NCBI GenBank assembly: GCA_902800305.1
Contig: CADCDP010000014.1
Span: 116,259 to 180,258, forward strand
DNA: 64,000 bases
Direction of reading: 5' to 3'
DNA from: an uncultured Bacteroidales bacterium
Lineage (GTDB): Bacteria; Bacteroidota; Bacteroidia; Bacteroidales; Bacteroidaceae
The stretch's first letter is position 1. The number at the start of each line of letters is the position of its first letter. Of this stretch, positions 57,019 through 64,000 are shown piece by piece. A program made the translations under genes and the position numbers. The notes under the pieces are model-generated. The model was not told the origin of the DNA. It made no database searches and saw nothing but the letters and a program-made list of their open reading frames with translations.

Positions 57019-57162
57019 ATAAGGTGGGTTTCTGGAAGGTGCCAAAGGGTTTCCTACTTCCAGAAGCCTACTTCCAATCGTAAGCTTCGATAGTACAATC
57101 GTAAGCTTCGATAGTATAATCGCAACCTTCGATAGTACAATCGTAGGTTGCGATTGGTTTTA
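57019..57162 (+). ncRNA. Candidate structured small RNA, copy 2
   Basis: Same layout as 13487-13630. The 5' hairpin pairs GGT (57027-57029, with one G-U) and TTCTGGAAG (57030-57038) with CTTCCAGAA (57057-57065) and GCC (57066-57068). Its outer ends are 15 and 56 nt after the -7 box, exactly as in copy 1, although the bases differ. The constant tail ends in the 11-bp hairpin (57118-57128 with 57145-57155) and TTTT. Confidence 0.5.
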
Positions 57163-57166
57163 GTAC
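57070..57166. repeat. 97-bp repeat, copy 2
   Basis: Identical in all 97 bases to 13538-13634; flanking sequences differ. Confidence 0.95.
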
Positions 57167-57282
57167 ACGAGTTTCGTTCTATTATCAACCCCAAAGTGAC
57201 AACCTTTCGTCATTCTAAGGGCTTTTTTCATTATTCTTATTATTTTTTTGCTTTTCCGTATTGCAACCTCGAAAATAAAATG

Positions 57283-57290
57283 TACCTTTG
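57283..57290 (+). promoter_or_regulatory. -7 box of the GH13/partner-switch operon
   Basis: TACCTTTG, exact match, with TTG at 57261-57263 (19-bp spacer); the leader would be about 75 nt. Confidence 0.6.
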
Positions 57291-57370
57291 CGACGAGCGG
57301 ATGCTATGAGGGGCAGATGATGATGTATAACCGAACGTGTCATAAAATATAATTTAATGCTATTTAAAAT

Positions 57371-58510
57371 ATGGATAATTGTTTATGGTTTGATAACATC
57401 CGAATCTATCATCTGTTGATTGACAGATTCAATGGAGGTTGGCTGACACCACCAGCAAGTAAGAACGTATTTTGCGGGGGAAACCTGCAAGGAGTCATCG
57501 ACAAGCTTGACTACATTAAGGGACTTGGCTTCACGGCCATCATGCTCTCGCCCATTTACAAGTCGCAGAACTATCATGGGTACCACACCTTGAATTATGA
57601 CGAGGTAGATCCGCACTTCGGCACATGGGACGACTATCAGCGGCTGCTCGACCAAGCTCACGACAAGGGTATGCGGATTATATGCGACTTCGTGCCCAAC
57701 CATTGTTGGTATCAAGCTCCCCTCTTTGAAGAGTCATTGCTCAAAAATGGTGGGAAGCACCGCGACTGGTTCTTCTACCCAAAGGAGGACAGCGACGAGT
57801 TTGTTTCGTTCTTGGGCTTTGGCGATTTGCCCAAGTTCAATCTGACGAACCCCGATGTCGTCAGTTTCATGATAGATAAGGCAGAGCGGCTCGTTCGCAT
57901 GGGAGTGGATGCTTTCCGTATCGACCATGCGCTGGGACAGCCATTCAATTTCTTGCAGCGTTTTCGTGAAAGTATGCAAGCCATCCGCAACGACATCGTG
58001 GTGTTCGGCGAAGTTTGGGCGCAGGGCATCGGTCCTCAACTGGCCAGCCAGCTTTACTTCAAAACAGAGGACAGGCTGAACGAGTTCCTGGCACAAGAAA
58101 CCAAGCCCTTTAGCCAAGACCAGCTGCAAGCCGACTACGTGGGCACACTCGATGGCGTGTTGGACTTTGCCTATCGCGACATCCTCTTGGAAGAGATTCA
58201 TGCAGGTCGCGGCATCAAGGGAAATGCAACGCTAAAAAACAAAGTTGCCGACCATTTCGCCAAATATCCTGCCGATTTCAAACTGGTGTTGTTCTTAGAC
58301 AATCACGACACCGACCGTTTCCTGTTCGACTGTCACGACGACGCGACCCTGTTGCAGGAAGCCCTCGATTTCACAAAGGAACTGCCCAGGCCGTTCTCTT
58401 TCCTCTATGGAACAGAGCAGCGGATGACCAACAATCCGACCATTTTCAATGCCGAACCTTACGCCGACCTCCGAGTACGCAACTGTATGGATTGGTCGAA
58501 AAAGTATTAA
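57371..58510 (+). CDS. GH13-family alpha-amylase-like glycosidase
   Basis: 379 residues, no signal peptide, so cytoplasmic. The four GH13 regions are visible: region I DFVPNH, region II VDAFRIDHA (nucleophile Asp), region III VFGEVWA (acid/base Glu) and region IV FLDNHDTDRF (transition-state Asp and His). The (beta/alpha)8 barrel is compact and the C-terminal beta domain is nearly absent. It should act on alpha-1,4 glucans or maltooligosaccharides inside the cell. First gene of an operon that also encodes the GlgX debranching enzyme and three partner-switch proteins; the phosphatase gene begins 6 bp downstream. Confidence 0.88.
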   Translation: MDNCLWFDNIRIYHLLIDRFNGGWLTPPASKNVFCGGNLQGVIDKLDYIKGLGFTAIMLSPIYKSQNYHGYHTLNYDEVDPHFGTWDDYQRLLDQAHDKGMRIICDFVPNHCWYQAPLFEESLLKNGGKHRDWFFYPKEDSDEFVSFLGFGDLPKFNLTNPDVVSFMIDKAERLVRMGVDAFRIDHALGQPFNFLQRFRESMQAIRNDIVVFGEVWAQGIGPQLASQLYFKTEDRLNEFLAQETKPFSQDQLQADYVGTLDGVLDFAYRDILLEEIHAGRGIKGNATLKNKVADHFAKYPADFKLVLFLDNHDTDRFLFDCHDDATLLQEALDFTKELPRPFSFLYGTEQRMTNNPTIFNAEPYADLRVRNCMDWSKKY

Positions 58511-58516
58511 ACTCCG

Positions 58517-59686
58517 ATGAAATTATCCCATCTGCTCAGCATCCGCCATTCGCTCGCCAGCCGCATCAGCATGTGGGTGGTGCTCTATGTGGTCGTGACG
58601 CTCTTCATTTCGGCATACGTAGGCAACTATTTTGTGCTGAAAATCGTTAGGGAAATCGAGGAAAACGGCATTCTCTACACCATTGGAGTACAAAGGGTGT
58701 CGTTGGTTCTGACGGTGCTGTTCTCCATGACGCTGGTGGTGCTGACCTACTTTCTGCGACGAATCATCCATCGGCTCATCGCCCCACTGACCACGTTCAC
58801 CCAGGCGGTGGACGAGGTGGCACATGGCAACCTGCAAGCCAAGTTGCCCGAAATGCACTCCAAGGACGAGATACAACGGCTGCACCATTCGTTCAGTACG
58901 ATGCAGCGGTCGCTGGCGCGGCAGATGGAGGAACTGAAACAGGTGAACGAGGCGAAGGGACGCATGGAGGGAGAGCTGAAGGTGGCACGGGAGATTCAAC
59001 TGTCGATGCTGCCCAAGACTTATTCGTCCGCTGCGGACAGCCGTCTGGACATCTACGGTTCATTGACACCGGCCCGCGAGGTGGGCGGCGATTTGTACGA
59101 CTTCTTCGTCCGCGACGGAAAACTGTTCTTCTGCATCGGCGACGTATCGGGCAAAGGCGTTCCGTCGGCGCTGGTGATGGCGACAACGCTTAGCCAGTTC
59201 CGCATCGTGGCAAGCCACATGGACGACGTGAAGAATATCGTCACATACATCAACAGGATTACGTGCGAGGGCAACGAGACGTACATGTTCGTGACCTTCT
59301 TTGTCGGTATGCTCGACCTTTCGACGGGAAAGCTGCACTATTGCGATGCAGGGCACAATAAGCCGTTCATCGTGAGCGACAGCATTACAGAGTTACCAGC
59401 GAAAACCTGTCTGCCTTTGGGCGTTTCTGACGATACGACCTACCTGATTCACGAATACGACATGCCTGACAGCGCCATGCTGTTCCTCTACACAGACGGA
59501 TTGACAGAGGCCATGAACGGGCAGCATGAGCTATTCGGTCGCCAGCGGCTCACGGACAACCTAAAAGCCGATGTCAGCTGCGACACCCAAATAGAACAAA
59601 TGACTCAGGCGGTGCATGAGTTTGTGGGAGAAGCCTCACAAAGCGACGACCTCACCATGCTCGCCATAAGATATATAAAACCATGA
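58517..59686 (+). CDS. HAMP-PP2C (SpoIIE/RsbU-type) membrane phosphatase
   Basis: 389 residues. Two transmembrane helices at about 19-41 and 61-82 enclose only a short periplasmic loop, so no large ligand domain exists. A HAMP domain (83-135, APLTTFTQAVDEVAHGN) and a coiled coil (135-160) lead to the PP2C domain with GGDLYDFF, IGDVSGKGVPSALV, DAGHNKPF, LYTDGLTEAMN and QSDDLTMLAI. It should dephosphorylate the STAS protein encoded next (4-bp overlap), as RsbU does for RsbV. It also serves as a template showing what is missing in the phosphatase at 8909-9715. Confidence 0.93.
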   Translation: MKLSHLLSIRHSLASRISMWVVLYVVVTLFISAYVGNYFVLKIVREIEENGILYTIGVQRVSLVLTVLFSMTLVVLTYFLRRIIHRLIAPLTTFTQAVDEVAHGNLQAKLPEMHSKDEIQRLHHSFSTMQRSLARQMEELKQVNEAKGRMEGELKVAREIQLSMLPKTYSSAADSRLDIYGSLTPAREVGGDLYDFFVRDGKLFFCIGDVSGKGVPSALVMATTLSQFRIVASHMDDVKNIVTYINRITCEGNETYMFVTFFVGMLDLSTGKLHYCDAGHNKPFIVSDSITELPAKTCLPLGVSDDTTYLIHEYDMPDSAMLFLYTDGLTEAMNGQHELFGRQRLTDNLKADVSCDTQIEQMTQAVHEFVGEASQSDDLTMLAIRYIKP

Positions 59687-59991
59687 ATACAGAAATCTAC
59701 AAATTAGGGGAAGAACTGGACTCTTTCAACTACCAGGAAGTGCAGGATGGCATTCTGGCCATTCTGGAGAAAGGCTGTAGTGCGGTGCTCGACATGACAG
59801 CCTGCAACTACGTTTCCAGTACGGGATTGCGCGTGCTGCTCTATACCAAGAAGATGGCGGCCTCCAAGGGCTTGAAACTCTATCTGGTAGGCGTGAGTGC
59901 CGAGGTCAAGGACATCATGGATGTCACCGGCTTCGACGGTTTCTTCGACACGTTCGACACGGTGGAGGAGTGTCTGCAACAAATTCAATAA
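59683..59991 (+). CDS. STAS-domain anti-sigma factor antagonist (RsbV/SpoIIAA-like)
   Basis: 102 residues, one STAS domain. The phosphoacceptor region is MTACNYVSSTGLRVLL, where the first or second Ser of SSTG is the phosphorylation site equivalent to that of SpoIIAA/RsbV. Its start overlaps the phosphatase stop as ATGA. Expected cycle: the HATPase kinase encoded downstream phosphorylates it, the phosphatase reactivates it, and the dephospho form sequesters the kinase away from a target. Confidence 0.92.
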   Translation: MNTEIYKLGEELDSFNYQEVQDGILAILEKGCSAVLDMTACNYVSSTGLRVLLYTKKMAASKGLKLYLVGVSAEVKDIMDVTGFDGFFDTFDTVEECLQQIQ

Positions 59992-60009
59992 AATCAATCA
60001 AGTGAAGCT

Positions 60010-62196
60010 ATGCATAGAGTTGATTTATTTCCCACACATAAGTACCAAGGACTGAAACTGCGCACGGGTAGGCCCTATCCGTTCGGAGCGACGGTCATCG
60101 GCAATGCGGTCAACTTCTCCGTGTATTCCCGCTATGCCACCGACTGCACGCTGGTACTCTTCCACAACCGAGAAGAGAAGCCCTTCATCGAAATTCCCTT
60201 CTTCAAGGAGTTTCGGTTGGGCAATGTATTCTCGATGATGGTCTTCGATTTGGATTACGAGAACATCGAATACGGTTACCGCATGGACGGTCCTTTCTGT
60301 CCAGAGGAGGGCCATCGTTTCGATAAGTCGAAAATCCTGCTCGACCCCTACGCGAAACTTATCGTGGGGCGCGACGTGTGGGGAAAGCAACCAAATTGGG
60401 ATAGCCTTTACCAGTATCGGGCACGTGTAGTGTTCGACGACTTCGATTGGGAGAACGACCTTCCATTAGAGACACCTGTCAACGACCTCATCGTTTACGA
60501 GATGCATGTGCGCAACTTCACGTGTGGTGCAGCTGCAGGTGTGAAGCACAGAGGGACGTTTGCTGGCATCATCGAGAAAATACCTTATCTGCTGGAGTTG
60601 GGTGTCAACTGCGTGGAGCTGATGCCCATTCATGAGTTCGACGAGTTTGAGAACTTCAAGCCATCGCCTATTGATGGTCATCCGCTCTACAACCTTTGGG
60701 GCTACAGCAACGTGGGATTCTTTGCCCCCAAAGCCGCCTACGCATCATCGGGCAGGTTCAGTATGCAGGTGGATGAGTTGAAGAATCTGGTGAAGCGGCT
60801 ACACGCCAACGGCATCGAGGTGATACTCGACGTGGTGTTCAACCACACCGCCGAGGGCGACCAGCGAGGCCCCTACATTTCATATCGCGGCATCGACAAC
60901 AAGACCTATTACATGCTGACGCCCGATGGCTATTACTTTAACTTCAGCGGCTGCGGCAACACGCTGAATTGCAACAATCCCAATGTGCGCGACATGATTG
61001 TGGAGAGCTTGCGCTACTGGGTCACCGACTACCATATAGACGGTTTCCGTTTCGATTTGGCAGCCATTCTGGGACGCGACCAGAACGGCAACCCCATGTC
61101 GAACCCGCCGCTGCTCGAATCGCTGGCGCATGACCCCATCCTCGGAAAGACGAAACTGATAGCCGAGGCTTGGGATGCGGGCGGACTCTATCAAGTAGGC
61201 TCGTTCCCATCGTGGGGACGCTGGGCTGAGTGGAACGGGAAGTTCCGCGACAGCATCCGCCGCTTTCTGAAGAGCGACGAGCACGTGCTGGCCGACGTGA
61301 AGGAGCGCATCCTCGGATCACCCGACCTCTATGCCTCGCAGCTTTCCTCCTTCGGGGGAACGGGAAGGGGACTGAAGGCGAGCGTCAATTTCGTCACTGC
61401 ACACGACGGATTCACACTGATGGATCTCGTATCCTATAACAGCAAACACAACGAGGCGAACGGTGAGGACAACCGCGACGGCGAGAACAATAATAACAGC
61501 TGGAACTGCGGTTGGGAAGGCCCCACCGACGATGCAGACATCAACCGCTTGCGTCATCGACAAGTAAAGAATGCCGTCACGCTGCTCATGGTCAGCCAAG
61601 GCATTCCCATGGTGCTATCGGGTGACGAGATGGGCAACTCACAGCAAGGTAATAATAATGCCTATTGTCAAGACAACGAAATCGCATGGATTAACTGGAA
61701 CGATTTGGAGAAGAACGCCGACATCTTCCGCTATTTCAAACAGATGATTCGGTTCCGCCGTCGCCACAAGGTGTTGCGCTACGACGACCACTTGAGCCAC
61801 ACCGACTACCGCAACCTCGGCTTACCCGACTTCTCATGGCATGGCGTAAAAGCCTGGCACCCCGAAAGCGGCTACAACAACCTCACCGCCGCCTTCATGC
61901 TCAACGGCCAATATACCACCCCCGCGTCCGTGGTCGGCGGTTTCCCCGCCGACACCTCCCCCCTCTCTCCCCCCGACGATTTCATCTACGTCGCCATGAA
62001 CATGCACTGGGAGATGCACGGTTTCGAACTCCCCCACCTCCCCGAAGGCCTAGCTTGGCACGTCTTCGCCAACACAGGAATGGAGCCCCCTGCCGACATC
62101 GCCGTACCAGGCGAAGAACCCCTTATCGACAACCAACACGAGGTGCTGGTTGGCCCACGCTCCATCATCATCTTAGTAGGAAAAGAAACACGATGA
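60010..62196 (+). CDS. glgX: Glycogen debranching enzyme (isoamylase-type, GlgX)
   Basis: 728 residues. An N-terminal CBM48 domain (PYPFGATVIGNAVNFSVYS) precedes a GH13 subfamily-11 barrel: region I DVVFNHTAEG, region II DGFRFDLAAI (nucleophile Asp), region III LIAEAWDAGG (Glu), region IV FVTAHDGFTLMDLVSYN. The sequence NGEDNRDGENNNNSWNCGWEGP is typical of GlgX/TreX (quoted in parts). It hydrolyses alpha-1,6 branches of glycogen. The start is 18 bp after the STAS gene and the stop overlaps the HATPase start as ATGA, so a metabolic enzyme is translated between the two partner-switch proteins. Confidence 0.94.
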   Translation: MHRVDLFPTHKYQGLKLRTGRPYPFGATVIGNAVNFSVYSRYATDCTLVLFHNREEKPFIEIPFFKEFRLGNVFSMMVFDLDYENIEYGYRMDGPFCPEEGHRFDKSKILLDPYAKLIVGRDVWGKQPNWDSLYQYRARVVFDDFDWENDLPLETPVNDLIVYEMHVRNFTCGAAAGVKHRGTFAGIIEKIPYLLELGVNCVELMPIHEFDEFENFKPSPIDGHPLYNLWGYSNVGFFAPKAAYASSGRFSMQVDELKNLVKRLHANGIEVILDVVFNHTAEGDQRGPYISYRGIDNKTYYMLTPDGYYFNFSGCGNTLNCNNPNVRDMIVESLRYWVTDYHIDGFRFDLAAILGRDQNGNPMSNPPLLESLAHDPILGKTKLIAEAWDAGGLYQVGSFPSWGRWAEWNGKFRDSIRRFLKSDEHVLADVKERILGSPDLYASQLSSFGGTGRGLKASVNFVTAHDGFTLMDLVSYNSKHNEANGEDNRDGENNNNSWNCGWEGPTDDADINRLRHRQVKNAVTLLMVSQGIPMVLSGDEMGNSQQGNNNAYCQDNEIAWINWNDLEKNADIFRYFKQMIRFRRRHKVLRYDDHLSHTDYRNLGLPDFSWHGVKAWHPESGYNNLTAAFMLNGQYTTPASVVGGFPADTSPLSPPDDFIYVAMNMHWEMHGFELPHLPEGLAWHVFANTGMEPPADIAVPGEEPLIDNQHEVLVGPRSIIILVGKETR

Positions 62197-62603
62197 GTAA
62201 ACTGCATTTCCAACCCATCAAGGGGAAGGCTCGCGAAATACTCAAAGCCATCCTGCAAACACCCGAGATAGCCTCATGCAATCAGAAGGACATCTTGGCT
62301 CTCCGACTGGCTTGCGAGGAAATAGTCGTGAATGTGACATCATACGCCTATCCCGAAGATGCCGAGGGTTATCTGGATGTGGAAATCGAAAAAACGGACA
62401 ACCATATAGTTATCCGTTTCGAAGATAGCGGCGTGCCTTTCAACCCCTTGGAGCAGGAATTGCCCAATACCGAGCAGCCGTGGGAACAACGTCACATTGG
62501 TGGGCTCGGCATTTTTCTCGTCCTCAAAAAGATTGATGACGTCCGCTATGCCTTCGTGGATAACAAAAATGTCTTGACGCTCGAAAAAAAGATTTCTCTT
62601 TAA
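62193..62603 (+). CDS. RsbW/SpoIIAB-like HATPase (anti-sigma-type serine kinase)
   Basis: 136 residues from the ATG at 62193; the open frame further upstream is antisense-like reading of glgX. GHKL motifs: N box LACEEIVVNVTSYAYP, G1 box IRFEDSGVPFNP and G2 box HIGGLGIFLVLKKIDD. Family members phosphorylate a STAS antagonist and bind a sigma factor or other output protein. Its ATGA overlap with glgX shows tight coupling. No sigma factor gene is in the window, so the output is open and could be enzymatic rather than transcriptional. Confidence 0.9.
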   Translation: MSKLHFQPIKGKAREILKAILQTPEIASCNQKDILALRLACEEIVVNVTSYAYPEDAEGYLDVEIEKTDNHIVIRFEDSGVPFNPLEQELPNTEQPWEQRHIGGLGIFLVLKKIDDVRYAFVDNKNVLTLEKKISL

Positions 62604-62607
62604 TGCT

Positions 62608-63852
62608 TTATCGGAAGAGATACTGCGCGAACTCATACAGTGATTTGCGCCACACCTGCCACTCATGGTCGCCAGGATAAGAGTTGAAACGAACCTCCAC
62701 ACCGCCGTCTCGCATCTTCTTCACGATGTTGCGCGTATATTCGATGCGCGGGTCTTGCTCACCACAACTCACGAAGAACACGTCGAACTGCTTGTTGAAC
62801 GTCTTGGTGTCTGTCAACATACCTGGCACTTCGGCCTCCAAGTCGAAGTTCGATGCGCCCTGAATACCACCGAACATACCTGTCGAGAACACGCCCACAT
62901 TGGCAAACACTTCGGGGTCACGCAGACCAATATAGAATGACTGTCCGCCACCCATCGACAAGCCACACATGGCGCGGTTCGTGCGGTCTTTTTTAACTCG
63001 GTAGGTTTTCTCCACAAAGGGAATCACATTCTCTAGCAGTTCACTACGGAAAATCTGCATCCCCTGCCAACTGTAACCGCCACCCATGCCACCGTTGCGC
63101 GAACGCACATTACTATTAGCACTCACGATAATCATCGGCACAGCCTTACCAGCAGCAATCAAGTTGTCCATAATCTGAGCAGTCCTACCCTGCTCCATCC
63201 ATCCACGATGGTCTTCACCCCCACCGTGCTGAATATACACCACAGGGTACTCCAACTTGCTCTCGTTGTAACCTGCTGGGGTGTAAACCATCAGAGGACG
63301 CCACGATTCATCCACTTTGGACTCATAATAGACCGTGCGCACCTCGCCATGAGGGACATCCTGCACTTCAAAGTCATCCATCCCTACCTCTGCAATCTCA
63401 ATGGCACTTGACCAACGACTGCATCCGTAGAACGTCTGACTGGCAGGGTCAGCCACCGACACGCCATCGACAATCAGCGAATAGTAGTGGAATCCAGGCA
63501 CCTGCGGTTGGGTGGTCACAGTCCATACACCACCCTCGGACTTCTGCATATCATACTTGATGCCACAAAGGTCTATCTGTACATGCTGTGCCTGTGGTGC
63601 ATTCACACGGAACATCACACTGTTGTCAGACAGCACTCGCGGATACCCAGCACGGTTGATATTCGTCACAGGGGAATAAGAGCCTTCTGGAAAGTTCTCC
63701 CGTCGGAAACCCTGAGCCGCCACCTGAGTACAAACAATAGCCGTTAGCACCACGACCAACATCATTGTTTTTTTCAAACCACAATTCGACTTCGTACCAG
63801 CCTTTTCAAGTTTCCCTTCGGACAATCTAAAGTTTCTCTTTGTTTTCATCAT
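62608..63852 (-). CDS. Secreted CE1-type esterase with N-terminal Ig-like (E-set) domain
   Basis: 414 residues. A long basic N-terminus precedes a signal peptide core (LVVVLTAIVCTQVAAQ, cleavage near residue 47); the Met at 63762 is an alternative start. Residues about 60-150 form an E-set/CBM48-like domain (VMFRVNAPQAQHVQIDL, GFHYYSLIVDG), followed by the esterase: oxyanion VVYIQHGGGEDHRGW, nucleophile GLSMGGGQS, acid region VSCGEQDPR and His in GDHEWQVW. This architecture matches feruloyl/acetyl-xylan esterases used for plant hemicellulose. It is convergent with the kinase gene (4-bp gap). Confidence 0.9.
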   Translation of the reverse strand: MMKTKRNFRLSEGKLEKAGTKSNCGLKKTMMLVVVLTAIVCTQVAAQGFRRENFPEGSYSPVTNINRAGYPRVLSDNSVMFRVNAPQAQHVQIDLCGIKYDMQKSEGGVWTVTTQPQVPGFHYYSLIVDGVSVADPASQTFYGCSRWSSAIEIAEVGMDDFEVQDVPHGEVRTVYYESKVDESWRPLMVYTPAGYNESKLEYPVVYIQHGGGEDHRGWMEQGRTAQIMDNLIAAGKAVPMIIVSANSNVRSRNGGMGGGYSWQGMQIFRSELLENVIPFVEKTYRVKKDRTNRAMCGLSMGGGQSFYIGLRDPEVFANVGVFSTGMFGGIQGASNFDLEAEVPGMLTDTKTFNKQFDVFFVSCGEQDPRIEYTRNIVKKMRDGGVEVRFNSYPGDHEWQVWRKSLYEFAQYLFR

Positions 63853-64000
63853 TATTGTTCTCTTTTTTAGTATTTACCATCATATTCTTGGCACATTTTG
63901 CCGTAACTATTCAGCGATTAAGTCAAGACATCCACAGGACGTGCTATGGAATTCTAGTATTCTGTGATTTCGTATGGGGGTACGACAATTCTGTTTTTCA
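63853..64000. other. Upstream region of the esterase gene
   Basis: 148 bp to the window end; no gene or clear promoter motif recognised. Confidence 0.4.

Larger units (their letters stand above)
56801..57370. other. Gene-free region with candidate RNA copy 2 and the GH13 promoter
   Basis: 570 bp between the SGNH gene and the GH13 gene. Contains the promoter at 56981-57012, a hairpin, the 97-bp repeat, then about 110 bp of AT-rich sequence to the -7 box at 57283-57290. No credible gene. Confidence 0.6.

Noticed and set aside
61836..62192. N-terminal extension of the HATPase kinase
   Set aside because: The frame is an out-of-frame reading of glgX with Arg/Pro-rich composition; the family starts at the ATG at 62193.
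1..64000. tRNA, rRNA and known riboswitches
   Set aside because: None recognised by eye; a covariance-model scan would be needed to exclude them.

Overview
The window looks like the chromosome of a Bacteroidota bacterium, most probably a Prevotella/Segatella-type member of the Prevotellaceae. Reasons: many genes are preceded by the Bacteroidota -7 box TAnnTTTG rather than a sigma70 -10; Shine-Dalgarno sites are mostly weak; lipoproteins and SPI-type secreted proteins are frequent; there is a T9SS-type C-terminal domain, a fused NfnA/NfnB-like oxidoreductase, a Bacteroides-type HTH plus tyrosine integrase pair, and the DUF3987, DUF4296 and four-helix-bundle-suffix families. I recognised no rRNA, tRNA or CRISPR array.

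Layout. 1-7.8 kb: start of a UvrD/PcrA helicase, a small secreted protein, a Cof-type HAD phosphatase, an outer-membrane barrel plus LysM/receptor-type protein, and a T9SS-type lipoprotein overlapping a short-form UvrA. 7.8-13.4 kb (minus strand): six tightly packed genes for a nucleoside hydrolase lipoprotein, a MESH1-like (p)ppGpp hydrolase, a THI5/NMT1-like binding protein, a Cache membrane sensor, a PP2C/SpoIIE phosphatase and a small alarmone synthetase. 13.4-21.6 kb: a candidate structured RNA, a DUF4160/DUF2442 pair, mutS2 (carrying an in-frame palindromic insertion), a PD40 protein, a nucleoside phosphorylase, a threonine-aldolase-like enzyme and mnmE. 21.6-23.7 kb: an HTH plus tyrosine-recombinase module inserted directly behind mnmE. 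23.7-29 kb: an AraC regulator diverging from an alcohol dehydrogenase, cyclophilin-like protein, hydrolase, acetyltransferase and flavodoxin cluster. 29-35 kb: an accessory region with a DUF5675-like gene, two broken mobile-type genes fused head to head (RAYT transposase and DUF3987), two iteron-like inverted-repeat structures, a repeat-rich candidate RNA, and a putative restriction-modification locus.

35-49 kb: secreted clostripain-like protease and histidine phosphatase, Nfn/GltD-like oxidoreductase, a beta-helix lipoprotein, pyrBI-ileS-lspA and a DUF4296 lipoprotein, and an RNA methyltransferase. 49-55 kb (minus): the branched-chain amino-acid operon ilvD-ilvB-ilvN-ilvC, whose ilvD/ilvB gap is entirely filled by a 9-bp-periodic CTAG array. 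55-64 kb: secreted proteins, a second copy of the candidate RNA, an operon that interleaves two GH13 glycogen/starch enzymes with a complete partner-switching set (PP2C phosphatase, STAS antagonist, HATPase anti-sigma-type kinase), and a secreted CE1-type esterase.

The most unusual items are the two-copy structured RNA (homologous promoter, identical 57-nt spacing, a hairpin preserved despite sequence change, then a 97-bp identical tail), the alarmone synthetase/hydrolase operon built around an extracellular sensor and a phosphatase, and the partner-switch/glycogen operon. In this last case and the alarmone case the same class of SpoIIE phosphatase is used, and comparing the two shows that the alarmone-operon copy has lost its HAMP segment.
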